Assembly (NCBI GenBank): GCA_034440635.1
Contig: JAOTON010000474.1
Coordinates: 186,001 to 250,000 of the forward strand
From: Lepas anatifera
Taxonomy: Eukaryota; Arthropoda; Thecostraca; Lepadidae
Length of the DNA: 64,000 nucleotides
Reading direction: 5' to 3'
Numbering within the stretch: position 1 is the stretch's first letter; each line of letters opens with the position of its first letter. The position numbers and the translations under genes were made by a program. This document shows, one piece after another, positions 1-10,927 of the stretch. The notes under the pieces are model-generated. The model saw only the letters and a list, made by a program, of their open reading frames with translations, ran no database searches and was not told the DNA's origin.

Positions 1-742
1 GGTTCTTTTACTTGTTAACCTTTACTTATGGCTGCTTTAAACGTGTGTTTATGACAGCTTTCTAATGTCCGTGGTAGCACGGTCCTATATTGCCCCTTTG
101 GTCGTACAAATCGCGTCTAAATCCAGCTCATTTTACATTTTAGCCTGAATACTATACTACAATTTCCAATATTCATTAACCTGTAGCGCCAAAGCCTTTG
201 ATGTAACCCAAACATGGATGTCATTGTAATTAAGGAGCCATCTCAGTGCCTTCCGATGGCGCTAAAGAAACGTTTCTAGCACTTTTATTTTCTGAAATGA
301 ACGAGGTTTTGTGAGTGCACCTCATTTCAGAATTTGGCCTAATTTAACCTCTAGTGAACTCAATATTCTGCATTGTCAATTATGCAGCCTGATTACATAA
401 TTTCTTCCGATATTTTTATATAATTATTTTTCAAACACGGCCCGCGGAAGGATTATGGCTGTTATCCAAAAGAAAATCTTTGACATATTCTAATCTTTGA
501 CAACTATTCTTACCAATTTACCACTATCGTCGACGTCCCTTTGTTTGAGTTCCGGCCTTGGCTGACATGATTTTGAAAAGTCACTGACCTAAAGTTCAGT
601 GATTCCATAAACATAGGGGGGAAAGATAGAAGTCTTTAGGAACAAATGTAATGGGCTGCTGTGTGCTGCTTATCTTTTTACCATAAAATACATTTTTCAA
701 CAGCTGTGCGCGACATACAAAAAACATCCAGACAGTTCTCAC
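1..742. other. Non-coding, nothing recognised
   Basis: No exon, RNA gene or repeat family recognised elsewhere in the window is visible here. If the SLC22 exon at 885-743 is real, this stretch is the first part of its downstream intron, since the gene reads to the left. Confidence 0.4.
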
Positions 743-885
743 CTGTGGTTCATGTCGAAGACGATCCACGAGTACCCAACGTTGATCATAGCTGAAATCA
801 CCGATGGCAGGCAGGCCATAAAATATATCACCTTTTGGTACCGACCCCATTTTCCCACTTTTTCCAAAATTTGACTTACATCCAT
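743..885 (-). CDS. N-terminal exon of an SLC22-type organic cation transporter
   Basis: On the minus strand an ATG at 885-883 opens 47 codons plus two bases, ending at a consensus donor (GTGAGA) just below 743. The peptide begins MDVSQILEKVGKWGRYQ and continues into a hydrophobic stretch with CLP. This is the classic SLC22 start, in which a short cytosolic leader (MD-x-x-x-(I/L)-L-x-x-(V/I)-G-x-(F/W)-GRYQ) runs into transmembrane helix 1. The family are plasma-membrane major-facilitator carriers for organic ions; the substrate here is unknown. The remaining exons would lie left of the window. The C-terminal exons of an SLC22 gene on the same strand lie at 42879-61310, so this is probably the start of the next gene in a tandem cluster. 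An isolated pseudo-exon cannot be excluded. Confidence 0.72.
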
Positions 886-2226
886 AGTCGCCACATGTAA
901 CTTTCCTTATATATTTCTAAACCCAAGAGACCTCGTTCATGTACTCGGTTTTTCCGCAGCGCACCCGTGCCAAAAGACCCGGAATAACCCAGCTCGTGTG
1001 CTTCTCAGTGCTGTGGCGCACACTGGCTGTTTGCGGGAAACTGATATGTTCCGCAATGAGGATCGTTGTTGGCGGGCAGCCCACCAATACGTCACCACGG
1101 TCCCGCTCCCGGTAGCTCTCCAGTGAGCTGACGAGTTTCCCGACGCAGCGTTCAGTCAGCTCACACAGCAATGCGATGAACTTGCATATGTCTTAATATT
1201 TGCAACTACTAGCCCCACAAGGGCAGCGAACTTCGAACTACTCATGTGTCCAACTGTCTCAGCAAACAGAAATCTTATCGGGCTGCCACGAAGTGGCGCC
1301 ACGGGCGAAAACAGTGTTTCTTTTTTGGTAGTAAAGTGCCACACTTTCCGGACTGTGTTTTCCATCTGTGCCTCATGCAAAAAATGTGGTTGTGTTTGTG
1401 ATTTCCTCGCTCGTTCAGATGTAGTAAGCAATTTGAAGAAGAAAAAACTCGCTAGAAACACGCTAACATAATTCCTCTCCCCCGATATGGAGCGTATCGA
1501 TAAAGTCAAATGATGATACACTTGGTACATCATTTACCCCAATCGCGTCTAGAGCCTCTCTAACACGAACGCCGGCATTGGCCAGCCCAAGGAATATTTG
1601 GCAACAGCACGAAACAGCTGCTGTTTTCTTCTGGACTCAATTTCCATCTTTTTAGAACACCAAATCGAACGTTGTCTATAAACCCCACTGATCACGGCGC
1701 TGGACGCGTGCTTGGTTTGGCCGCCAAGCGCGCCAAGCTCGCGTCAAAACAACAAAACATGAAGGTTTTAAGGGACAACACTGGATTAAGTGTTCTAACA
1801 AGATGGAGGTAGAGTCCACAAGAAAACACTGCTATTGGTGCTGTTGCAAAATCTTCCAGGCTGCCCCAATATACTTCAGCTATGTTGTATCGGCTATGCT
1901 ATGTATGTTGGTCGGCTTCTGGCGGCGTGGGAACTGGTCAGTAATGCAGTTTACACAGTATTTTAAAAGGCAAAGGACCAGGAATGCCTGTTTTTTACGT
2001 AGAAAAAGACCAAAACGCCTTAGAAAAGGAGCCAAACATGGGCAAAATTATATTTTCACTAAAATGACAAAATGAATACCACACAAGTCAGATTTGAGAC
2101 TAAAACAACCATTAATGGAGCTCACAAACCCACAAAAATGACAAATAACTTTTGTAATACTGTTTGGAAATTGTTGTTGATAGTTTGAAATTGACTTGAA
2201 ACAATACTTTTTAGCACGCTACCCAT
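886..2226. other. Upstream region of the SLC22 exon, no recognised gene
   Basis: This would contain the promoter and 5' untranslated exon of the SLC22 gene starting at 885, but no convincing TATA box or initiator could be picked out. Minus-strand open frames at 1171-917 (84 codons) and 1533-1156 (125 codons) match no family I recognise. The region is CpG-richer around 950-1150. Confidence 0.3.
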
Positions 2227-3529
2227 TTAACCTTCGCCCTGGTGGGAGGTGTTTAAACACCCCCGCCCCTAGAGTTTTTCCGTCGGCCGGAAAATACAGC
2301 GGCGCAAAGCGCCGCTGTACTTAGCACACCTTATCGTTGATCAATTCTGCGACTAAGCGCACCATTAGGTCATTTCAGGTCAGGTTACCAGCGCAGGTCA
2401 AATGATTTCACCTAAAAATGTTTAAGGTGGCATAAGCAAGAAATGGGTGAATCTATCAGATTGAAACTTGTACCACATAATGGGCCAATTGAGTGCTACA
2501 ACACATATTCCGGGATTTTTCATATCGATGACCAGGTTAAATACGTACCATGACCTTTTCCCTGGAAAAACATTGGAAAACAGAAATTGGGCTGTATTTG
2601 TGTAGATTCAGCTGAGAACACCTTCATATTCTCCAAATCGTAGTATCTTGGGCCCGTTTCCAGATTCATGTTGCAATTTGTCACCTGTGACCTCTGGGAG
2701 GTCATCCCGGGCTATTTAAGCATTTTTCATACTTAACCCTCGCCCCACGGGGGGCCATCGATGGCCCCCATAAGGTTTTTTTCCGGGATAGCAGAAAAAC
2801 GACGAGGCGCAGCACCGCGGTTGAGGGCTCTACCTCTCACTGCATCATTTTCCCATCATCCCTGCAATTTTTTACCCCGGGTCACCCAAGGTCAGGTCAC
2901 CAGACGAGGTCAACCAAGGTCACATCACTTCAACTTTAGAGCTCTGTAAGAGCTACATTTCAAAGTCGATCGATTTGAAACTTCCTACACTTCATGACCC
3001 CTCCAGGGTCTACAAGGTGTATATCCGGGATTTTTCGATTTCGTGCCCTGAGGTCAGGTCACGAGGCGACCTCTCCCATTGGAAAAGCATGGGGAAAACC
3101 TGTTTCATGATATAAAAGCCACAAAAATGACTGCAAATACTCAGGCTGCTCAGAGCAGCGTTTTTTGACACCCTTTCACGGATTCCAGGGGTCATATTTA
3201 CCCTTTGACTTTTCCAAGGTCATCCAAGGTCACCAGAGGTCAAAAACAGTATTTTGACAATAATTTTTGACCTAATTAAGCTAGAGCGGTAAAACAAACA
3301 CCATCGTGTTTGTCTTGTCACTGGCTTTCATTTAGTATACGGCACAGGTCACTTTGTGACCTTTCGTGACCTCAGGTCATATTAGGTCAAGAGGTGACCT
3401 CTGGAGGTCAAACCACTGGCGGGAGGTCTTTACGTCCCACATAGCAGAAAAAGTACTGGCAATTTCCTATCAAATGAACTTTACCAGGTCTCAATAGCTC
3501 TAATGACATAAGAGTTAAGACCAGTTTGC

Positions 3530-4382
3530 TTAACACGCGCATTGACGGGGGGCGGGTACCCGCCCCCCCTCGGGTTTTTCGGAGACAGTAGAAAATCGGC
3601 GGCGCGTAGCGCCGCCGTACTTGGTATACCTCTTCCCTTATCATTTCTACAACTTCCGTGAAAATTTTAAGGTTAGGTCATCTCAGGTCAGGTCACCAGT
3701 ACAGGTCAAGTGACCCGACCTCAAAAAAGTTTAAGATAGCATAAGTCGGAGCAGGGTGAGCTTATTCGATTGAAACTCATATCACATAATGGCCCCACCA
3801 AGCTCTCTAACATATGTTCCGGTATTTTTTATATCGATGACCTAAGGTCAGGTACGAGGCATGACCTCTCCATTGGAAATACATGGGAAAAATGGTTTTT
3901 TACGGAATAACTCAGTAACGAATGGTGATAGAGCATTTATTTTAGCTGCATTAGACTCGCCGGGGCTTTGCGGTTCTAATGATATGCATTTTATATAATT
4001 TGACCCTGACCTGACCTCAGGTCAGGTCAAATCCTTGATTTGACCTAGCAAGGTCAAATTATATATCATTCGATTCGGCTTGTTAAGAGGATTCATATAG
4101 TTTAAGTCGTTTTGCTCTATCTTTACTTGTTCAGATATAATGCCCGAAAAACTGAATTTTACATGTTATCCCTATGACGGGCATGTTTTGACCTCTCGTG
4201 ACCTTAAATGTGACCTGACAAAAAATGGTTAAAATGTTTTCGATGGAGGAGTGGATGGGCAGCCCTACACCGTTGACCGTTTTTCGCTACCTACCGTGGT
4301 TCTCGAGATCTTAGGAGGGGCGGGTACCCGCCCCCCCCGTCAATGCGAAGGTGGCTCAGACCCCCGTCAATGCGCGTGTTAA
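3530..4382. mobile_element. TTAA family C element (C1) nested in family B
   Basis: An 853 bp unit with TTAA at both ends. The simple left end is CACGCGCATTGACGGGG, with the palindrome GGGCGGGTACCCGCCC and a GGCGGCGCGTAGCGCCGCC hairpin near 3600. The compound right end has two copies of the GTCAATGCG terminus separated by a GAAGGTGGCTCAGACCC spacer. Five further copies lie at 15302, 16355, 24602, 46210 and 59349. No coding sequence. Confidence 0.8.
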
Positions 4383-5633
4383 CCCTATTTCCGTCAGGCT
4401 CCCGGCTACCCCCTATTTCCGGCAGGGGGGGCAATATCGGCCCCCCTAAGATCTCGTAATCTAACCGGCCGATTTTGAAAATTCAAAGTGCTATAGATTC
4501 CCCTGACGCTAAACTTTATTTTGAAAAAAGAAAATTTCAAAATTTTGATTTTTAAGGGGAAAGTCGTGCAAAATATACAATTTTTGTGTATTTTTTAGAT
4601 TTTCCATAACCCTTGTCTCTGTTGTACGATTTTCACAAAACTAGTTCAGACTTACAAATAATTGACCCAAAATTGTCATATACTCGAGTTACGCAAAAAT
4701 TCGAAATTCAATGGCAGTTCCAGGACCAGGACTATGAGGGGAAATATATACAACCTAAAAAGTTTTTGTTACGCGGATTAGAAGCCGTGATATACTGCTT
4801 GGCATCTTTGACACATAAATAAATGAAAAAAGTGAAAAACTCATCAGGGGCGGATGCAGTAAGGTAAAACAGTGGGGTAAAATACATCCCAACAATATGC
4901 GAGTGGTATGCATGAGTATATTAGTCCCTCGACTAGTTGAAATTTATTTCTGATAATTTTTACCCTCCCATGGCAGCTCTGGGAAAGGGGGTGACATAGG
5001 CGGATCAAGGACTCTCGTCGTTGGGGGGGGGCGGGTGGGGGTGATTGGAAACACATTTTTAATATACAACGATATTGAGTCGCGGCGGTGATACTGGCTG
5101 GGAATATGCATTTTGAAAATGTGTAGTGACTGGACACGCCTCTGGTAATCTCGAATTTGGTTATAACTATTTTCAATTTTTATATACCCAATTGTATTCG
5201 CCCTGGCACGGCTGTAAGCAGTCTTCTCACTTACTAACGTTTAGTCCTTCTTGATAACATTCCCCCCATTTTGAACTGCTGTAACCGCCCCTGATGAATA
5301 CAAATAGTGACAATTGTGAATGCACTATCATCTCACATAAAAAATGATATAATAAAACCATATAACTGGTATCAGGATCAGCAGAGACGGCTTCCTTTTA
5401 CAAAGAACCCATCGCATACGATAATACTTGGTTTGTGGATAGAACCTCCCCAAAAACCCAGCCATAGCTCCGCCCCTGGTAAATATATAATATTGACAAT
5501 TTCAGAAAACCTGCCTGTACTAGTTTTAGGAAAAGTCAGGAAGTTTCAAAGTTCTATCGCAAGCCGTTTCGGAGATATTTTTGAAAAACCTTAGGGGGGG
5601 CAATATTAGCCCCCCTGCCAGAAATAGGGTTAA
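4379..5633. mobile_element. TTAA family D element (D1)
   Basis: A 1255 bp unit sharing its left TTAA (4379-4382) with the right TTAA of C1; the right TTAA is at 5630-5633. Ends read CCCTATTTCCGGCAGG with a GGGGGCAATATTGCCCCC-type palindrome. The compound end is at the left (4383-4445) and the simple end at the right (5590-5629). A near-identical copy lies inverted at 21745-22990, so D1 is young. Short open frames at 4613-4822 and 5307-5594 are also present in the second copy but resemble no transposase. A CAGGGGCGG...CCGCCCCTG unit at about 4846-5294 inside it may be an older hAT-like insert. Confidence 0.8.
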
Positions 5634-6190
5634 TCATTGCATATTTGAGTGAAAATATCCGATCTTGACCTAATTTGACCTCTGGAGGTCAAACCATTGA
5701 CCTGAGCACTAAAACATGCGAAGTACTTTCTTACTGAATTCACGCGAGCTTTCTATTGCACTTTGCAGATTTGCACTAACGCTTATATTTTCGGAGTTAG
5801 TGGGGGGCCATCGATGGCCCCCCCCGGTGGGGCGAAGGTGGCGCCGGACCCCCGGTGGGGCGCGGGTTAAGCCAATAACTTTGCATAAAATGACGATACA
5901 GCTTTTATCTTGATATCATTGCGTCCAGATTGCCATTGCAAGTCGATTGATATGCATATTGACCATGCTAGGTTAAAATTAGCCTTGACCTGACCTGAGG
6001 TCAGGTCCGGTTACCTGCCTTGAGCCAAAAAGTGACTGATATAGTTTCGTCATGGCTTTGTATGTGCTATCCAGCAGCATCGCGTTTTTTTTTTTGCTAT
6101 CTCGCATATGAGCCGAGTTCGAGGGGGATATTCAAACACCCCCCCCACCTGGGCGAAGGTGGCTCGGAGGCCCACCGGGGAGTGGGTTAA

Positions 6191-6689
6191 CTGACTCACT
6201 CATTGCGTACCAAAAAGTACTGCGTGCAATGTACGAAAGGATATTGTGTCAGCACATGCACAGTGTGCTTGTTTCCGATATTTTCGTTTCAAATTATTTT
6301 CATTGAGGCAGTGCCGGGTTGAAATGGCAGCGTGCCGCGTACTTGTGGAAACGGTGCATGGAAACCTACCACACCAGATCAGGCGGAATATCACTCGTTT
6401 TAGGAAGCGACTGGTACCAACGTTTACTTCCGGCAGTACTCAAATTTGAGCTAGATTGATGTCGGCTTCATTCAACCTCGCAAATTTACTCTACGCTCCA
6501 TCAGCCCGGCGCTGCAGCACTCCCGAGAATAGTCTGGGATAAGCTGGGTGCGAGGAGAATTTTTAGCTTTGAGACGTATTTGACTGATAACAGGCGTCGC
6601 CGTAGAGAAAGAGGCATCTCATTTGCGTCCGCCAGTAGACTACACCCATTTTCTCAAAATCAGCATCGGTGGACATTTCATCTTTACCT
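6191..6689. other. Non-coding spacer
   Basis: Overlapping short open frames on both strands at 6200-6449 match nothing recognised. No repeat family of the window was identified here. Confidence 0.35.
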
Positions 6690-7245
6690 GGTTTACATGG
6701 ACCTCTAAACGGCGCATGTTACGACCTTGAAACTATGACCACTTAAAGATGTTGGCGCGAACTAAAACATATCTAAAAACCGCTGCAATCCGTCGAGGGG
6801 TTAGTGAGATATTGGTGTTTGAAAAACGGTATCTAAATCGCGTTAGGTGGACCTTTTGATTGTTTTTACGACCGATTAGATGGACCAGTTTTATGGTGTT
6901 TTAATGAGTATGTGTGGACCAATTCTATGGTGTTTTAATGAGTATGTGTGGACCATTTTTATAGTGTTTTAATGAGTATGTGTGGACCATTTTTACGAAT
7001 CTTAGGTGGCTTAGATGGACCTAATTGAGGAATCTTGATCAGTTTGAGTGGACACGTTTTTTTGTTCTTAAGACTTTTGAGTGGACTCCTCTTTTCGACC
7101 TGAAGGACAGTTTCGGTGGACCAAATAGAGGACCTTTAGTGGTCACAATGGGATAGTCGTTAGACGTTTGAATGAGCTTTTTTAAACCTTAAGTCGTTTT
7201 GCTGGACACGTTTTTTGTTTTACCTTGGGTTTTTAGGGGACTAAG
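6690..7245. repeat. Degenerate GTGGACC repeat tract with a short 34 bp tandem core
   Basis: The motif GTGGACC recurs irregularly at roughly 30-40 base spacing. In the core, three units of exactly 34 bases can be aligned on TTAATGAGTATGTGTGGACC at 6901, 6935 and 6969. A related tract lies at 13960-14480. It looks like an old satellite or minisatellite that has drifted. Confidence 0.6.
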
Positions 7246-7372
7246 TCAGGCGCAGATCCAGGATTCGGTCAGGGGCGCCCACTTATACGTCCCTATTGCT
7301 GTGGGCCGGTCACTATAGGCCATCCCAGGGGTGGGGGGGGTTGTCCCTGCACCCTCCCTCTTGGATCTGCGC
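7246..7372. mobile_element. Short hAT-like MITE
   Basis: It begins CAGGCGCAGATCCAGG and ends in the inverse, CTTGGATCTGCGCCTG. This is the CAG...CTG type of terminus seen on the other hAT-like elements here. Only TAAGT is shared by the flanks, so the expected 8 bp duplication is not intact. Confidence 0.5.
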
Positions 7373-7971
7373 CTGTAAGTGTAGCAGTGAATACATAGCG
7401 AGGCGAAATTGAAATATTCTGAAGTTTTTCATGCCAGGCGAAACATTTCATGCTGATCGTCTTCTGCCTTCGTTGTCGTCAGTGGTACAGCTGAGCTTCA
7501 GCATGAGGGGAGGTACACTACCAATGAGGGGCACCCTGGGAAAAAGGGTAGTTCTTAGAATGACTTGAAGAAGTGTTCTAGATGGGTCTATAAGCGAGCA
7601 GATACAAGCCTCAGTCTCATTTGGACACTTTCATCAGTCGAGGGCACTCAGCATCCAGCTGGGGCACGTGCCTCATATGCATTTTACCTTTACTATTGTA
7701 CCTATGATAGATACCTAAAGGAGGAAGCGTCTTTTATTCGGAGGCAAACTTACAACGGAGGTACACAGTTGCGTGATAGAAGGGCACTTCTGAGCTAAGG
7801 GCACATTAAAAAACACAGTGCACGTTTCAGCGATAATTGGGTATTTTTATCCGGTGAGAGAATCCAGGAAACACTGGAGGGCACGTGCTCCTTGTGCCCG
7901 CTGGCTGCACCCCTACTTGTCCTCAAAATGATAGTTGAGCAAGAGACAAACTAGCCAATTGAAGGCACCAG
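7373..7971. other. No recognised gene
   Basis: A plus-strand open frame at 7565-7798 (77 codons) lacks recognisable motifs and clear splice sites. No other signal seen. Confidence 0.3.
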
Positions 7972-8220
7972 CAGGGGCGTCACCGACGGGGGGCAGGTGG
8001 GCCGGGCCCCCACTTTTGGGTCAAGAATTCCCTGATCTCAGTCAAAATGGGAGGAAATCGGACATTTTTATAACCAACCGGTGCGGGAGGCAACGAGCAG
8101 CCCGAATTCGAAGAGCTTTTGGTCCTGGCGTGGACAATTTTTTATCAGCATCACGATGAAGTTGCTGGCTGGCCGGCTGCCCCATCCCCCCAGGCTGTTT
8201 TGGCGGTGGCGACGCTCCTG
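7972..8220. mobile_element. hAT-like MITE (CAGGGGCGTC ends), copy 1
   Basis: A 249 bp unit starting CAGGGGCGTCACCGAC and ending GGTGGCGACGCTCCTG. It is flanked by GGCACCAG (7964-7971) and GACACCAG (8221-8228), an 8 bp duplication with one change. The interior with GTGCGGGAGGCAACGAG is shared with copies at 12525, 13448 and 20532. No coding capacity; it needs a hAT transposase from elsewhere. Confidence 0.82.
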
Positions 8221-8736
8221 GACACCAGGTATGAAGTGCAAAGCTTCAGTGAGGTTTCCCAACTATGCTCTGAAGACGCAATGTTAGTTGGACTATCTCC
8301 TCAAATCCGGGATGGAAGGTTTAGTACAAGTAGTGACTATATAGATACTTGCACGCAGCCATTCTTCAGAATTATGGCGACGATATTGGTTACAAAAATA
8401 TCACAGCATATTATATGATTTCCCACAGGAAATTGATATCGGCCATTATATGAACGAATGCGACCATTTTTTGCAACAAACTATGTCGATATTTTTCTCA
8501 CAAACCGATACCTTCGTTGACCGATTTCCTTTGTGCCGTTGGAAAAATAATGGTTGCGGTATAGCGACGCACCAACTGCCAAGATCATACGGCGTCGCCG
8601 ACTCTAACCTTGTTGGGAGGGCTTGGGATTTTCAGGTCAACTTATTGAGAGGCCCTGCTGAGATTTTAATCCGGAATAACTGGCCCAGCAGACGAGTGCG
8701 CTGTCCACTGCTCCACCTTGTCGTATGAAAAACGTC
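8221..8736. other. Spacer containing a tRNA-like sequence
   Basis: Plus-strand open frames here (8450-8728 and the end of 8119-8418) match nothing recognised. Apart from the minus-strand tRNA-like stretch near 8655-8728, no structure was seen. Confidence 0.3.
8655..8728 (-). pseudogene. tRNA-like sequence (decayed tRNA or tRNA-derived SINE head)
   Basis: On the minus strand the sequence carries a box A-like AGCAGTGGACAGCGCACTCG and, about 35 bases on, a box B-like CCGGATTAAAATCTC. This is the order and spacing of an RNA polymerase III internal promoter. Stem pairing is imperfect and no confident anticodon can be assigned, so it is probably a tRNA pseudogene or the head of a short interspersed element. 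Confidence 0.35.
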
Positions 8737-9800
8737 TTAACACGCGCCCCGCTGGGGTCCCTTGCATGACACGCCCCGCTGGGGGCGTTTTTCGCCCCCT
8801 CCGTATCTCGTTCCCCACGAAAGCTAAAGGAAAATTACGGGCGGCGTTCGAAAGCTCTTGACAAGACGAAGAGAATTTATAAGGATAATTGTTGTGTCAG
8901 GTCAATATTAAGGTCAGCATAGGTCAAAGAAGGCTCCATAGGCTTACAACAGAGCAGTGTACGTTTCCCTCCCTAGATCTGCCCTCAGGGGAGCTAGAGC
9001 AAATCTTCATGCATCATTAGATTCCTCTCATCGCGGCAAATCTAATGATGTATAATATGACCTGGCTAGGTCAAATAGTTAAAATGACCTGACCTCGACC
9101 TAGGTCAGGGTCACAGAGTGACCTGGTATGGTCATGTTGCATATCAATCGATTCCCTGTGACAATATAAACACAATGCAAGCAAAATGGGAGCTTTATCT
9201 CAATTCAGTGAGAAGTTATTGGCAAAACAATCACTCTCTGCTCCCGTAACGTGATATGACCTTTGAGAGGTCAGATGCTCAAAAACTCAACTTTATGGTC
9301 AAGATCGTGGTAAGAATGGACAGTTTGAGGATTTTCAGTCTTATCTATCCAGTATTTCCTGAAAACGAGTCCATTCTATTTTTCATCATAGACTTATAAT
9401 GGGGTGACCAAAAAATTGACCCCACCTTAGGTCACCAATATCAAAATTTCGAGATAGCAGATCTGTAGACCCTAATGACCTTATCATATTGTGCAAGTTT
9501 CAAACTGATCACTTTGCTTATGTTCCCGGGGCACTGCTTCAAACTCGTAATTTTAGGTTTTGAGGTTGGGTCACTTGACCCTGAATAGTTCCTTGACCTG
9601 ACATGATCTTATCTAAAAAATTGGGTCAGATGTGTAAAATTGATCAGGAATAAGGTACCGTAAGTTTTGTTGTTCTGCATCTCTTCGTTTTTGAGCTATC
9701 TGGGAAAAACAAGAAGGGGGGGCGAATTCCTTATAAATCAAAATAAACCCTGAACATGGCCGTCTAAAGCGGGGGGACGCGTTCGACCTGACCCGCAAAT
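8737..9800. mobile_element. TTAA family F element, right end eroded
   Basis: TTAA at 8737-8740 is followed by a compound terminus: CACGCGCCCCGCTGGGG, a short spacer, then a second CACGCCCCGCTGGGG, and the near-palindrome GGGGGCGTTTTTCGCCCCC. The body contains many AGGTCA/TGACCT motifs. The right boundary near 9710-9800 is inferred from a related GC-rich patch (GGGGGGCGAATTCC); no TTAA is preserved there. Confidence 0.55.
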
Positions 9801-10927
9801 CAGGGAGGTCATCTCAAGTTTTTGGGACTTGACCTGTAGTTTTGTTTTACATTTTCCCTATTGTCTGCCGTAAATTACTTAAATCCTTTTACATTACCTT
9901 ACCTTACAAATAGTCGGGATTTTGAGGCAACTCCATCCGCACAATTTTACATGGTATTGGTAGGGTGAACCAAGCACTAGCACATTGCCACATCTGTAGG
10001 CTGGAACAGGTAAGTTTTGTTGGATGAGCTGGGGAAAGAAAACGGCTTCTTCGCTTTTCTCAACCTGAAGGCGAGGCAGATTCATCATCATTGTTGGGGT
10101 TTTTGGGCGCACCCGAAAGCTGGGTCATCGAGGCAGATTGTGTGGCAGATTACGGATAAGCGCGATTCATTGTATTAAAGTTTGTCAACTTTTGACTTCT
10201 GCCTTTCATAGGAAGAAATAAGTGAAAATAAAATGCCAAATAATTTTCAATTTACTCCTCGTCGGCTGTTTTTTGATAGAGGTAGACGGCTCATGGGCAA
10301 TATACATTGATTTAGTGCATTTTTCTCAAATGTTTACTGTGGATTAAAGAAAGAAGTGGTCACTATCAGTGTTCAAGGGGCATATTTACCAGTCGAAAAT
10401 GCACTCCTGTTTTTATAGGGCATTCATGGTTCATGCCTAGTACAGCAGCCCTAATTAATAAGGGTTCATTCCCATCTTTAGCAAATGGCTCAGAAACTAC
10501 TTTCATGGCGCAAGTGACGGAAAATCTGAGGGGCTTCGAAAAATTGGACGAAACCAGCCTAAAAAATGGCTCCCATTTTGTAGGTAAACCTTTTGCTACT
10601 TTGATTGGAGCAGCATTACAAAAATTTGCGTTAATTTTGAAACTCACTTAACACCACAATTCAACACATCAACCTTGGTACATCGTATATATTTCGGCCA
10701 TTCCTAAACGATGATTTTGCATACCTCGATGTCCCATCCAGAACAATAACTAAACATGGACAGTTCAAAGAGGCTTACGTATCAAAGCTTAGCTCAAGTA
10801 AGGCTTCAAATTTTCACACAGAAAATACTCTAAACAACAGAGTGTGTCCATCTGAATAGAGGCAGAATGTCAGCCTCATTCCCCTTTTATACTCAGCTTT
10901 CTCATCGAGACTATCTCCCAGCTCTTT
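9801..10927. other. No recognised gene
   Basis: Open frames at 9894-10112 and 10366-10647 on the minus strand and 10433-10651 on the plus strand lack recognisable domains. They may belong to the same decayed element as the fragment at 10928-11131, but nothing in them shows this. Confidence 0.3.

Larger units (their letters stand above)
2733..5870. mobile_element. TTAA family B element nested in A1
   Basis: TTAA flanks lie at 2733-2736 and 5867-5870. The left end reads CCCTCGCCCCACGGGG followed by the palindrome GGGGGCCATCGATGGCCCCC. The right end carries the same palindrome (5802-5825) and a compound terminus with a second terminal copy separated by a GGCGCCACCTTCGCC spacer. Without the C and D inserts at 3530-5633 it is about 1 kb. 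No open frame of interest; rich in AGGTCA/TGACCT. Continuity of the A1 body on both sides supports insertion into A1. Confidence 0.7.
2227..6190. mobile_element. TTAA family A element (A1), outermost shell of a nested stack
   Basis: It is flanked by TTAA at 2227-2230 and 6187-6190. The left end is simple: TTAACCTTCGCCCTGGTGGG, then the palindrome GTGTTTAAACAC near 2250. The right end is compound: read inward it gives an outer terminal copy, a spacer containing GAGCCACCTTCGCC, a second copy, then a GTGTTTGAATATC-like palindrome near 6130. The body holds many AGGTCA/TGACCT motifs and a GCGGCGC...GCGCCGC hairpin near 2300. Without the insert (2733-5870) it is about 0.8 kb. It has no coding capacity, so it is a non-autonomous element needing an outside TTAA-specific (piggyBac- or Kolobok-like) transposase. 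Confidence 0.72.

Noticed and set aside
4613..5594. Possible transposase in family D elements (frames at 4613-4822 and 5307-5594)
   Set aside because: The frames are short, lack DDE or zinc motifs, and are retained in D2 only because the copies are nearly identical.
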